Source of the DNA: Phoronis ovalis
Lineage: Eukaryota; Phoronida; Phoronidae
Length of the DNA stretch: 32,185 bases
NCBI GenBank assembly: GCA_028565635.1
Contig: JAOXYB010024958.1
Coordinates: 1-32,185, forward strand
Reading direction: 5' to 3'
Shown here: one piece after another, positions 10,501 through 21,100 of the stretch
Layout of the letters: each line of letters begins with the position of its first letter
Position numbering within the stretch: the stretch's first letter is position 1
Translations under genes and position numbers: made by a program
Notes under the pieces: model-generated
The model's database searches: none
What the model was told of the DNA's origin: nothing
The model's input: only the letters and a program-made list of their open reading frames with translations

Positions 10501-11231
10501 TTTCAAAGTCTAAGTGTGTTTATGTTAGAGACCATTTGTAAAACTTGATTTTTCAATAATTATGTTTCTAAATGTACCATTCTTTTTCTAACTGTGCTAA
10601 AAATAAAAATACAAAGCAAGTGCTTAATATAGTTTTCTTGTATGTGTTATGGTGCATATGGCAGTCAATGTCATAATTTCCCCGCGAATATTCATTCATT
10701 TCTGGTGAAAGTTTAAACGAAATTCAATCTTAGCCTCGAATTAATCATTGTTAAGATTACCCACTGTGAGATTGACCTTTAACTTATTACATTTAGACTC
10801 CATCATTGATGAACCTCCGGTCAAAGTTCATAGACTGAATTTTCGTCTACTTTAAAATGAAGAACCTAAGGCTTGCAATCAAACAATGTGATATTATCAA
10901 AATATATAATATTTTCATCATTGTTGGCGATATGTGGTGGAGTTGTCATGACACGGAATGATTTGATTGTAAGCTTAGTTTTAGCTTTTATAGTTAAGTT
11001 TATCTATATTTGAATATCATCTTGACATATTGTTTCTTCAAAGAAGTAGGAAAACATGGTTTAATATATAATTTTAATGCATTTCATGTTTTTTTCCAGA
11101 TTTATTCTGTGGATCTTAGCAACCCGAAAGACTGTTTCACCAAATTTCGAGCAAACAGCCATTTAGGAATTTTACTGTTTCTTGGTATAGTTGCTGGGAC
11201 ATTGATGAAGGAAAAGAACAATCACCTGTAA
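4550..11231 (+). CDS. COQ2: COQ2, 4-hydroxybenzoate polyprenyltransferase, mitochondrial (alternatively spliced)
   Basis: The enzyme joins a polyprenyl chain to the benzoate ring in the mitochondrial inner membrane, an early step of ubiquinone (and in some animals rhodoquinone) synthesis. Coding exons: 4550-4556, 5799-6269, 6763-6929, 7577-7698, 8154-8239, then either 8841-8971 or 9478-9611, then 10297-10485 and 11100-11231 (stop TAA). All introns are GT-AG and the phases agree, giving 435 residues with the 9478 exon or 434 with the 8841 exon. Exon 1 holds only ATGGCAG. The protein then starts [16 protein letters not shown], a basic amphipathic presequence. Residues to about 140 are poorly conserved. 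The UbiA core begins at [12 protein letters not shown]. The first Asp-rich motif is N205-D206-x-x-D209-x-D211-x-D213, and RNRPLASG follows. The second motif, YDTIY(A/S)HQDKEDD, spans the junction of the alternative exon and the next exon. Hydrophobic helices are spread through the core as expected. The fold and motif order leave little doubt. The tiny first exon is inferred from frame and context only. Confidence 0.93.
4670..4725. repeat. Hairpin inverted repeat in COQ2 intron 1
   Basis: Arms at 4670-4686 (TAAAAGCTTTTCTGACC) and 4709-4725 are complementary at 16 of 17 positions, with a loop of about 22 bases. This may be a remnant of a small palindromic element. No target-site duplication was found. 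Confidence 0.6.
4869..5285. mobile_element. Non-autonomous element with G/C-run termini, internal ~30-bp repeats and an 11-bp target duplication
   Basis: The element (about 4880-5274) starts with a run of G followed by GTACTCAAG and ends with CTTGAGTAC followed by a run of C, so it has terminal inverted repeats. On both sides lies the identical 11-base sequence GACCACACCCC (4869-4879 and 5275-5285), the signature of an insertion. Inside are about nine or ten diverged units of roughly 30 bases around AAATTTGGATTGCTACC. It carries no open frame of its own. It sits in COQ2 intron 1, in the gene's forward direction. The superfamily is unknown. Confidence 0.8.
5373..5579. mobile_element. 189-bp MITE with 25-bp terminal inverted repeats and 9-bp target duplication
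   Basis: The element covers 5382-5570. Its ends, starting TAGTCCTGCAAGCATGAC, are inverted copies matching at 24 of 25 positions. Identical CTGTCAAGG flanks lie at 5373-5381 and 5571-5579. A nine-base duplication fits Mutator-like or related DNA transposons, but the family is not assigned. The well-kept ends suggest a rather recent insertion. An open frame beginning inside it (5395) is a by-product and not a gene. It lies in COQ2 intron 1, 94 bases after the preceding element. Confidence 0.85.
8841..8971 (+). CDS. COQ2: COQ2 alternative exon 6, first copy (rhodoquinone-type, 'e-like')
   Basis: This exon has acceptor TTGACAG before it and donor GTCAGA after it. It adds 43 codons in the same phase as the copy at 9478 (enters at phase 1, leaves at phase 0). 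Its peptide begins I-T-L-N-W-G and ends Y-D-T-I-Y-S-H-Q. Against the second copy it is about 58% identical (25 of 43), is one residue shorter, and differs at two places near the active site: Leu288 instead of Phe, and Ser326 instead of the Ala found in ordinary COQ2 and in bacterial UbiA. In nematodes and other helminths an alternative coq-2 exon of this kind (coq-2e) is tied to rhodoquinone synthesis. The assignment to the e type is based on those residues. The clean open frame and intact splice sites argue against a dead copy. Confidence 0.85.
9081..9277. repeat. Diverged ~98-bp tandem duplication between the two COQ2 alternative exons
   Basis: Unit 1 (9081-9180) and unit 2 (9181-9277) both begin TAATTT.TGA.TCA, share TATACCTGT in the middle, and end with CC.TGCCTA.CA.TTCT. 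A third start, TAATTCACAAGG, follows at 9278. Identity is about two thirds. It lies inside the intron that separates the mutually exclusive exons, so a role in exon choice is possible but unproven. Confidence 0.6.
9478..9611 (+). CDS. COQ2: COQ2 alternative exon 6, second copy (ubiquinone-type, 'a-like')
   Basis: Acceptor ACATGTAG and donor GTGAGT flank 44 codons beginning L-T-F-N-W-G and ending Y-D-T-I-Y-A-H-Q. Phe at 288 and Ala at 327 match vertebrate COQ2. The central [14 protein letters not shown] segment also follows the ordinary form. This is therefore the probable ancestral exon used for 4-hydroxybenzoate and ubiquinone. Joined to the exon at 10297 it completes the DTIYAHQDKEDD motif, matching the DTxYAxxDxxDD pattern of bacterial UbiA. 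The donor is stronger than that of the first copy (GTGAGT against GTCAGA). Confidence 0.9.
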
Positions 11232-11700
11232 AGCAGTGCATATAATTTTGATGCTGAAAAAAGTTACATCATAGATCAGGTGTATTACCTTGAAAAAACT
11301 ATGGTTTATACAATTCCTTTTTGCCATGGTTTTTATGAGCACTTACTCTCTTGCTGTTGCCATTTCATTTTTAATTTGATCACTGAATTTTTTTTCAAAC
11401 TTTACTGTGAAGATAGAAAGCAAGCAAATAGATATAATACAGTTGATTTTTATAGGAACTTTTTAGGGATGTGTATAATCCGTAAATGTTCCATTCCAAA
11501 ACTATGGACCACGTTAACGAAAAGATTGAGATGACTTAGCAAAGATCGATGGGAGTGTGCATATACTGATTTGCACAAATGCAGCGGGTACGCATTCAAT
11601 GTGCTGGTTTACGCAGTGTTATCCATTATGGACCGCCCCAAGTAATGGATACATTTGTGCAACAAATAGGACATGTTAATATATAATAAAAGACAGTTGT
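11232..11700 (+). other. COQ2: Probable COQ2 3' UTR with AATAAA signal
   Basis: AT-rich sequence after the stop codon. An AATAAA at 11685-11690 is a candidate polyadenylation signal, which would give a 3' UTR of about 470 bases. Some other AT-rich hexamers further on (around 12290) could serve instead. The true end cannot be fixed without transcripts. Confidence 0.4.
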
Positions 11701-12400
11701 GAAATGAATCATTGACATTGTGTCGCAGAAATGTACTGCAATCAAACTACAAGGCCAAACGTGCACAAGAGATCATGCCTCATTTTTGTTGCTATATTTG
11801 TGCCATGAACTGTGATTGTGCCTAGACAACTACAAACATGATGCAGAGGATGATCCAGACACTGAAGCTGCAGACAAATGTACCCGAATGGTATAACCAC
11901 AGCAAAAACTACAGTGCAGCAGCTCTGGACAATTATCGTCTTTCACTTATTGGTCAGCAGGCACACATTATAATCTAATCCAACACATCTGATCTAATTC
12001 ATGGCTTTATTTACCTCAACCATATTTGAACAAATTGTTTTAAAATGTTTGAACATTTACTGCTGATGACTTAATAATGGAAAAGTGTAATATTTTATCT
12101 AACTTATTATCAGGCAAATCATGTTATTGGCATTATTAAGATGTATTTGGGGAAGAGATTTCAGATACCTAGATGGATTTTGAATATGTTCCAGATGATT
12201 ACAGTACTAATACCTAACATGCAAATCGAAGCTTACCCCTGTGTCTAAAATGTTGTCTTGCTCTTTTTTTAACATGATTGTGCTATAATAATAATAATAA
12301 TGCTTTGAAACGTAATATTAAAATTGTTGTATAAGATGTAATATAGCTGAATCTTGCTGTTAGTGTGATCAAGCAAAATTTTCAACATCTAAAAGCAATT

Positions 12401-12612
12401 AGGGCTGTTCTACTTCAAGTTGAATAGTGGAGTAGGCAGGCACTTTTTAGAAGACCCCACCACCTATAATATATTTAGTATCATATTACATACTATTATA
12501 ATACCGGTACCATAGTACAATAATGGATTCGAAATCCACCACTAATATTTCTTTTACTGAAGTGCCTTGCTCTCCCCCCCCCCTCCTGTACAACTAAAAA
12601 TAGAACACCCCT
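12401..12612. mobile_element. ~212-bp MITE-like element with long imperfect terminal inverted repeats
   Basis: The left end AGGGCTGTTCTACTTCAAGT and the right end are inverted copies of each other over about 50 bases, with several mismatches: AGGG, GTTCTA, AGTTG and GCACTT are kept in register. The right arm contains a C-run of variable length, and the centre is AT-rich. A clear target-site duplication could not be assigned (TTA is present on both sides but ambiguous). It lies downstream of COQ2. The open frame read across it has no meaning. Confidence 0.6.
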
Positions 12613-12692
12613 TAGTTGGTATATGTCGAAACTGTGGAGTAAATTTGACATTGCAGAAGTTTTTATTCTGATAATGATACTTTTTACTCTGA

Positions 12693-12758
12693 TCAAAATT
12701 ATATGTAATGCCTATTTAGATTAATATTTATATAAATATGCATTACATATAATTTTGA
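12693..12758. repeat. Perfect 19-bp stem hairpin
   Basis: TCAAAATTATATGTAATGC at 12693-12711 is exactly complementary to 12740-12758, with a 28-base AT-only-like loop. The length (66 bases) is in the range of a small hairpin RNA, but the stem lacks the usual bulges and is very AT-rich, so a palindromic repeat remnant is more likely. Confidence 0.6.
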
Positions 12759-12759
12759 A

Positions 12760-13440
12760 GTTTATAAATAAATTTTTTGGCACCAAAATTACTAAATTTT
12801 AACTACAAAATTGGGAAATCACTAATATTTTCAGTGTTATTTAACCCTACCAAATTACATACCTTACATTTTTGGAAAACATTTACGATTTTTTCAATTA
12901 AGCATAATATTTTATGTACATACACTTATATATCTCAACGGGATAGGATGATACTGCAGTATATTACACTGACTGTGCAAACTGACCAAAGTCAGACCAT
13001 CAAACTGTTTTTAACCAAACTTAACACTATTATGTTACGCACTCCACTTCAGTTAGAATGTTATGGCTATACATGTAGTTGTATCCTGTGACATATGCAA
13101 GAACCAACAGTAAACATAGTGCTGTTACATATTCTACACATTATCGATTTAATGTGATCAAACATAGTTAGGATCTGGGTGCTAGCTGAAAAAATGCAGT
13201 CTATTAAATTGTTACAACTCCATATAAGGCAAAAAAAATTAATTGGGTGGTTCTCATGCACGCGCACATTTTATTTTCAGGCACTGCATTGCCAATTTTA
13301 TCATGAAAATGATAGAAAAATTTTTTTGGTGAGGCTCTTTAAGAAGTCCGAAAAAAATACCCAATTATTCCCACGTGTCACTTTATTATTTAGATGAAAA
13401 ATAAAATTAACCTATAATTTCAAGTGTGTAAATTAAAACA
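12760..13440. other. Intergenic AT-rich sequence
   Basis: Only short open frames on both strands with no recognisable protein features. I see no RNA gene or clear repeat. Confidence 0.4.
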
Positions 13441-14020
13441 TGTTTTAAAATTTATACCCTGACTCGTATGTTCCCCATGTGGTTCAACACCACAGGCTTG
13501 TATACTACGAATTTTACTATTGGCTCCCTCTGTTACCCACTTCCATTATTAACCAATCAAATTCTTGTTCACTAATGAAGTTGTACAAAATGGTGGTGCT
13601 AGTTTCGTTTCGGGCATGATTATTTCCCAGTTGAATTCGGGTTTATTTTGAGAAAAATGTGTTTCGTATCAGTTCAAATTCGTCAAGCCTAGAAAATCAT
13701 CCTGGTTTCTAGAGGGATGCACACTGACTGAATTGTTCAATTCAATCAGGAGTGGCAGTCTCAACGCAGGTTTCAGTGTCGATTGGCAGGGACAAATTCA
13801 AAACCTCTGATCAGGTGGTGATGAACATGAGAGTCTGTAAATGTGAGAATGTATCAAAGGAAAGAACATCGGTCAGAAAAAAAATCCCTCCCTCATCTGT
13901 TTCAAACCTTTGAAAGCAAAATAAAATGGAAAAAAAATGCTTTCCTCATCTCTTGGAAAAAGTGGCCTGAGAAACATCCAATAAATTTTGTTTGGCCTAA
14001 TATTTCCTATTTTTTTGTAG

Positions 14021-14228
14021 GCCTCATCAGTCATTTACTGATGACTGTTTGGATGCTCAGGTTCTTGCTGCAGCAATGGAACATTTTGGAATGAGATATT
14101 TAAGTAGTGAACCTACAAAGAAAAGGCTATCACCTTTACTACTAGGCCTTGATTCTGAAGATCAATATAAATTATGGCTGTCCAAAGTAGGTCATGCTAT
14201 TTCAGACACTGTAAAAATATTTGTGTAA
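14021..14228 (+). pseudogene. Orphan coding-like exon, 68 codons, unidentified
   Basis: A good acceptor (TTTTTTTGTAG) at 14010-14020 opens a frame that starts at 14022, runs 68 codons and ends with TAA at 14226-14228. The peptide begins PHQSFTDDCLDAQVLAAAME, continues HFGM, then PTKKRLSPLLLGLD, and ends with W-L-x-K-V-G. Its composition looks like real protein and is unlike the surrounding AT-rich noise. I could not find a matching upstream exon with an ATG: the sequence at about 13640-13800 has an open stretch but ends in a stop before a possible donor. The pattern faintly recalls the segment before the DUF6589 domain of transposon-derived mollusc proteins. That is a weak recollection. It may be a fragment of such a gene or the last exon of a small gene. 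Confidence 0.35.
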
Positions 14229-14469
14229 AAATCAAGGTATCTACTCAGTATTGTGGTGACACATGTTATCACCAAACATGGCCAAGGTGTTATTCACTAT
14301 ATCATAGCTATAAAAAGAATTTGATCTTCCATTTCTGATTAGACAAACATGGAGTATACACGGAGAATACAGAGAAGCAAGCAGAACCAGTCCTAACTGC
14401 TGTAAAAATATGATCAATTCAGAGTACAGGTGCTGATTACAGAGAAATTATTGACAACAATCATATATT

Positions 14470-15153
14470 AGTTACAACAGTCATATGTTAGTTATATTTA
14501 TTATGAACTACAAAGTGGATACAATAACGATCCTGCCAAGTTTTTGTTTTTAAAGAAACTTGATTGAAACACCTCTTCAACAACTGCAGAAAAACAATCT
14601 GATTTATTTTTGTTGCACTCACAGCACAAAATGTTACAAGGTTTATATCAAAATATTAACATTCTCAAACAAATGGTTGATGAGGGGAGAGAATTTAAGC
14701 TAAGAAATGTAATTTTGTTTCAAGTAACCACATGCCTGAATGATAAACGATTTGTTTCAACTATGTATTGGATTTCACCTAACTATACTTACAACGTTTC
14801 AAAAACTTCGACAGTATAAATATTTAACACCTTCTTTAGGAACCCTGTTTGAAATGTGTAAAATGTAAACTATACATATATGAGCTAGTTACAAGCATTC
14901 AGCTGAAAACATTCCTCGACATAACAAATCAGATCTATAAAATATCAATAAAAAAATACTTGAACACAGCAGTGAGTTTACCATACAGAAAAAGGGTATT
15001 TTGATAGCACCAAGCTATGGTTATTTGACATCCCCTGCAATGGGCTATTGTCAAGTAAACAGTGCGTTACGACAATACATGTTAATTTCAAAAACATTCA
15101 CCAGAAAACTACACATTTGCTCGAATACACAGCAATGTGATATACCTTCATCT
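14470..15153 (-). other. FHIP1: Probable FHIP1 3' UTR
   Basis: Sequence downstream of the FHIP1 stop on the minus strand. Candidate AATAAA signals read on that strand lie at 14603-14608 and 14497-14502, so the UTR would be about 550-680 bases. No other gene is visible here. The open frames on the plus strand are short and featureless. Confidence 0.4.
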
Positions 15154-18100
15154 TCAGTTACTATGGTAACCTTCATCAGGACTCAGTACTGCATGTTCTT
15201 GAGAAACCGCAGCCAGTTCTTTAACAAACTCTTCAAGAAGGAGGGCACAGTAGACAGCATTCTTTGTTCGCAACGAATCAACTGGCGTTTGAGGTAATTC
15301 ACCAGGTTTTGTATTAATAAATTTATATCCAGATGCTGTAAGCTCCAAGCGAGGTTTGCTATGCTTTTGTTTGTTTGTTGAACGTCGAAAAAGCAGATCA
15401 CTAATGCTAACTTTCTTCTTGCCTACAAAATCAAAACATAGTTCATATGTATCTAAATGTTGAACTAGACATTTTCACATTTCCAGCTAAAATTGGCTAA
15501 TAACTAGGATATCTTTGATACATTACATTTTATACTACAACATGTAGATACAACTATTCAGAGTATAAGACATACTGCCCAGGATGGAAATCCTAATATT
15601 AAGAGCCAAGTTTATATAGACACCTTTATATGTGTCTATTCAAGCATAGACACATATAAAGGTGTCTATGCTTGAATGATGAACAGTTGTATTAATATAG
15701 GTATTACACTACATCCAACATCATGCTAGTGTTTACACGTATTTACAGCTGAATTACATATTAATAAAGCCTTAGTTATGACCGTTGACATGGTGGCCAA
15801 GTTTCATTGATGAGTGATTCTAATACTTTTATAGATAGAAATACCTATATAGATATATCAATATTAATCCAATGCACAGCCTAAATTACACACAAGCAAA
15901 TGATTAAAGTAACTCCTTAATTGGATACTAAGCTAACAGTAAGTTAAGAGTCAATCCCACAGTGGGCACCGTAAATATAAGAATTGTATGGCTTAGACTG
16001 TATTATACCTTTTGCAGGCTCAACAGGTGGAGTCACATTTGGTTTGGACTGAGTTGGAGCACCGTCTGTACGACCAGATGCTCTACCTTCTACATCAGCA
16101 TAGTAGATCTGTTCTCTCCAAGCTAAATACTGCCGAGCTTTCAGCAGTAATTGGTCAAAGTTTTGCACTGTTAATGCATATGAATCCACCTTTTGCTTCA
16201 CTGATCCAAGAACCTAGAACAAACAATAATGAAACTGACAATCCTTTTCTTTCCAAAGAGAAACCGGACCTTTCGTGTCTACAACATCCTGAAATTCTTC
16301 GGTAATTCAGTTAATAGTTGATCCACAGTTGAAAGTTTTCATTTTATTAAGTTCTGTGAAAGTTGTGCAACAAAATAATAACACACAAATTTGGTGGTTG
16401 ACATTAAATTACCTGAATTAGTGATTTAACAGTTGGTTGAAACACAAGATTGTGGTTGAGTAGAAAGGATCTTAGTAATGGTTGTGGGTAGTAGGAGAGC
16501 CTGGCCAATAGTCCACTCAGCAGCAGATTGACATACAAAGAATTCTGAGTCATTGACTCCAGTTTGTTCAGTATTACACATAAGAATGGGCCTGAAAATA
16601 AAATAAAATGATGAAAATATTTTGTAATTTTCAACCTCCAGCAATTGACCATGATAACTATGCTACCTTGAATAACAAAAAGTCACAATTTCCACATTAC
16701 AGTGTTCGACAACAGTTCCACATTAAACATAATAATACACACTAAAAGACACTGTCACGACACAAATTGTATATATATGTGTATGCGCATGTACATGGTA
16801 CATGTATATGGTATATGTACATATTAGATAAATTGTAAAATTAAACCTACCTATATTTGGTGTAGAAGTGTTGTATTTTGTTGGCAGAAGAGTAGTAAGA
16901 GATGCTGCTTTTGGTTTCAAGGGCGTGAATGCTGATGTAGAACTTTTCATGGAGGTTGCCGGCATATCATTTTCTTTTACATGTGGGGAATCTTCTTTTT
17001 CATTTTCTGCATTTTGTAAAGGTAAAGATTTCAAAGCTTCATGTGCACTTTTAGCTGAATCAAATTTCTGCAAATCTTCTAGCTTTGGACTGTTTTCCTT
17101 CAAGTTCTGTTTTTCCTGAGATTTTGAATTTGTACTCTCTTCTGATTCTCTTACCATATGAGATATATCTGAAGAATTATTGAAGTCAGTTTTCACCTTA
17201 AAAGAAGGCACTTGTACATTTTGAGTTGTATTTGCACCAGTAAATTGCACCATATTAGATGAACAAGCATATTTATATTCATCAAAAATTTTATCCATTT
17301 CATTAAAACTTTCTTCAGAATTATCACAAATCTCCACGGGTGTATTTACCCGCTTTAATGTAAGTAAAAAGTCTGTCAGATCTTCAGCTTTTAATTGCCC
17401 ATAGGTAGTCTTACTTTGTTCGCTACCTTGAGTTACACTTTCGTCTTGCAACAAATTATTTATAACTGGCTCTTTATGTTGTTCCATTGCATCACACTGG
17501 ATCTCACTAGATGCATTATTATCGATGTCTTGTATTTGAGAATTATCCCCCTTGATATGATTTGCATCACCAGATGCTGCACTTGTAGCAGAGGGTTTAG
17601 GACTACTGTTACGGTGAACATCAACAACAATGATATCTTGAGCTTTGCCACAAACTAATGAATTACTCTGATTATTTGATTCTGGTGGTAGCACCTTTTT
17701 GACCAAATTATTCATTTCCATCACTGATTTGTCCGAAAGCCTCGGGCTTTGTAAAACTTTCCCGCCAGGGACGCTATCAGGAGCAGGATTTTCACCATTG
17801 TAAGGTGCTGACCAGCAGTGACAGCCTGCTGAACAATCTCGTATTTTTCTTCTTGCCTCGCCTAAGTATGTCATATAACTTGATTCAAACTGCTCTGGTT
17901 TAGCATTAGGTATTGTGGCACTTGCTGGCATTTGAGGAGACCCGTAACTGTAACAAGATCAACTCTGCTTACTTGAATGATGCAAATAGTAAATGAAGAA
18001 AGGATCTCAAGGACTAATCAATTCTCACTAATAGTTCCGACCTAAATAAAATTCTGTTAACTTGGTGTTTCTAGTGAAAATGTATTCTAATAATAAAGAG

Positions 18101-21100
18101 GCAACTGAAAGGACCCTGAGAAATAAGTCTTTACTTTTCAAATATAATCATTCTGTATAGCTTTCTATAAACCGTACAGTCACAAAAGTTTATATGAATT
18201 TTGAAGCATGAGAATACATTTGTACATTGGAAAATACCTTAAACCATACGGACGCTGAGATGAACTGCATTTAGTCTTTCATTGAAAATGCTGCTAATGA
18301 TTGGAGCAATATTTTTGTATTTGATACAGACCAAAGTTCTGATAACCATTATCTTCCAGTGCAGTGGCCATGTTAAACAATTATTACTAACTAGTAAATG
18401 TAAGACTACTTTACGTGCAATGGGAGGCAGTATTTACAACACATAAAAACAATATGAGAAACTGTAGTGTTTGTGCTATAAAACGAGTTCTCCAAGACAT
18501 ACATTGATTAATAACAATTTTATGCTTACAGACATCTGGCCATCTAGACTACAGATTCATACAAAGTGATGGTCACAGTCAGAATTCTTATTAATAGAAA
18601 TTAAACGTGAAAGGTGAATTAAAGGTAAGTTTCTGTTTACTTCTGCTCAAACAAGTTAGTTGGTTAGTTAGTTAGTTATAAATTAGTCCTGGCTATAAGT
18701 TAATTTAGCATAGTAAGATATTATTCACATACTAATTACCTCTTATTTCCATTGGCTAAAGGTGATTGATCATCGTGTTTAAATAAGCGACCGAACATCG
18801 ATCTTTTTGTAGGACTGTTTGTTGGAGATGAGGGACTACTGAAAACACATGGAGAAATCATACATGCACAACAAAAAGACCAGTGGAATTAGACTTACAT
18901 TTACATTTTTGTCCATAAATTTTAAAGTGGAATTCTTAACTTTGAGATAGATTCCTTCATGTTAGAACTTAATATTGATATGTTCACTGATAACAAGTTT
19001 GGACATGTTTAAAGCAAACGCATATACTAAAAGTCGTGCTCACACAAACATGTTCGCATTTCTAATTGTTCAGAAAAACAACATTAATTTCAAAACATAT
19101 TGGAATCTATAAAGTGAAGAATTGTCTAAATTTGCAATGAAAACACTACAAGTCATAATTTTTCTTGCATAAAAATGTAACGTGGAGACTGCTGTGGATC
19201 TTTGCCAATGTAAAAGATGATGCTGTCGTTTAGGTTGTACTTCCAGTGAATTAATGCACAGGCTGTTTCCACTGGTCTTGGTAAGCAAACATGCATTACA
19301 GCATATCCCACTCTCCCGTGTCACCTTGATATACTACCTAACAGGATTCAAAGTTTCATAATTTTCGAATGCGCCGTTTTTTAGAAAACTTCTTGTTTTG
19401 CAAATCATCGTTGTAATTCTCCGTTGCCAACAATAAGTATTCAAAATCGGTTCACATGGACGAGTACAATAGTGTATTGCTCATTTGAATGTGAACTATA
19501 ATTATCTCTTTTGTCATTGAGTAAAAATAGTTATAATTATGATCCCCTGTGAACTCATCTATTCAGGTATTTATGATGTGCCTAAATATTGAATTGGAAC
19601 CTGGTCACATTCATTGTACTTTTTTCCACTTAAAAGTTAAAAATAACATATAAATTTCAGGGTGACACAGAAGAGATGGGGATATACTATACTTAATATA
19701 CTAGTGCAAAGTTACACTAATTAAGACAGAAATACTGTGCAAATGGAATAACAAAAGAATAACTGAATATGATGGCAATGTTTAAACAAAGTGGTAAATG
19801 GACTATGATTTAAAATAATACAAAATTGGAATCAACTATAGAAAGCTTTAAATAGAAGCACGTTATAAAAACGGTGCAACGAGATTTTTTTCTGTGAAAG
19901 AAAAACAATAGTGCCAGCAAGTTATTCTGAAGATAATAGGAATTACAAAGAACTCGCAGAAAGCGCTTTAAAAAACATGGGTGATTAATTACTAAAAAGC
20001 TTTTCTTATATAAATACTACTTCTATGATGACTGCAACTTGTTAACACAAGCAACATTCTCATTTTAATAACACTGCAAAAGTTAAATCCCCTTTTACAA
20101 AGCTACATAGCAAGAAAAAACAATGCTGCAATATCCTATAGATAGGACAAGCAGCAATAAGAGGCAAAGCAGCACTGTATGTTTAGAAGTCTATATGTAA
20201 AGCAAACCAATACCCCTCTTAAAAGCTTTTGCTTAGCTAACATTAAACAACAGAACCTTTTTATAAAGTATTCCAACAAGAAATTTATTTTCTTAACAAA
20301 CTAGTGTATAATATCCAGTAAGAGGAAGGAGTAACAATCTTTTTACTTACCTAGGCTTTAAGTTGGCAGTAGATTCCTGCTCCTGTTCTCGACGTGACAT
20401 CTGACAATCACCTGTATCATTATTACAGCATGCCGGACGCAAGGACAGGAATTTTTCTGCTGTTTTACCATACATATCAATTGGTATTATCGACCTCCTC
20501 TGACTAACCATTACATGAGTACATGGTATTAAATATCTACAAAAATAATAAATGCTAAATGTAAAATTATTTTCAATTATTTTTTTTTTATGTGCAACAT
20601 GTCTTGTACCAGTCCAAAGATCGTACTTCAACAACAAACATTTTAAATTTAAGCTAGAGCTTGTTTCTGTTTTAAATATAAATTTGTAAAAAATCTGTAT
20701 TACATTTTTTTTCACACAAAATAAATGTTTTCTGAAGCTTTAATGTTCAGACAATGTTATGGCAGTATTTTTAAACTATATGCGAAATATATGAAATTTA
20801 ATTGACATCTAATAGAAATTCTACAGGAATTTTCAATGCATCTAAATTCATGCTGACTACATCTTTGAGGAGTAAACAATGCTCCCATTATTTGCTATGA
20901 CCAAATTAGTAATAAATTTTTTTAAGAAAATCACTGTTCACTTGCTAAAAAAATTAATTGATTACATAACCAAAATATCTGGTGCTACATTGTTTTTAAA
21001 TGTTTTCTTCAGTGCAAAAAATCACTTCCAAGATATCTTTGTGATCAAACTGAGATAAAGAAAAACATTTAATAACACAGAATGGTTGTTTTGGATAAAT

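Noticed and set aside
11838-11978. 46-codon frame starting M-M-Q-R-M-I with protein-like composition
   Set aside because: It lies in the COQ2 3' flank with no splice context and no family I recognise. It is too short to separate from chance.
15183-15401. Second minus-strand frame overlapping the last FHIP1 exon
   Set aside because: Alternative frame of the FHIP1 exon at 15154-15422. The other frame continues the family sequence in the correct splice phase.
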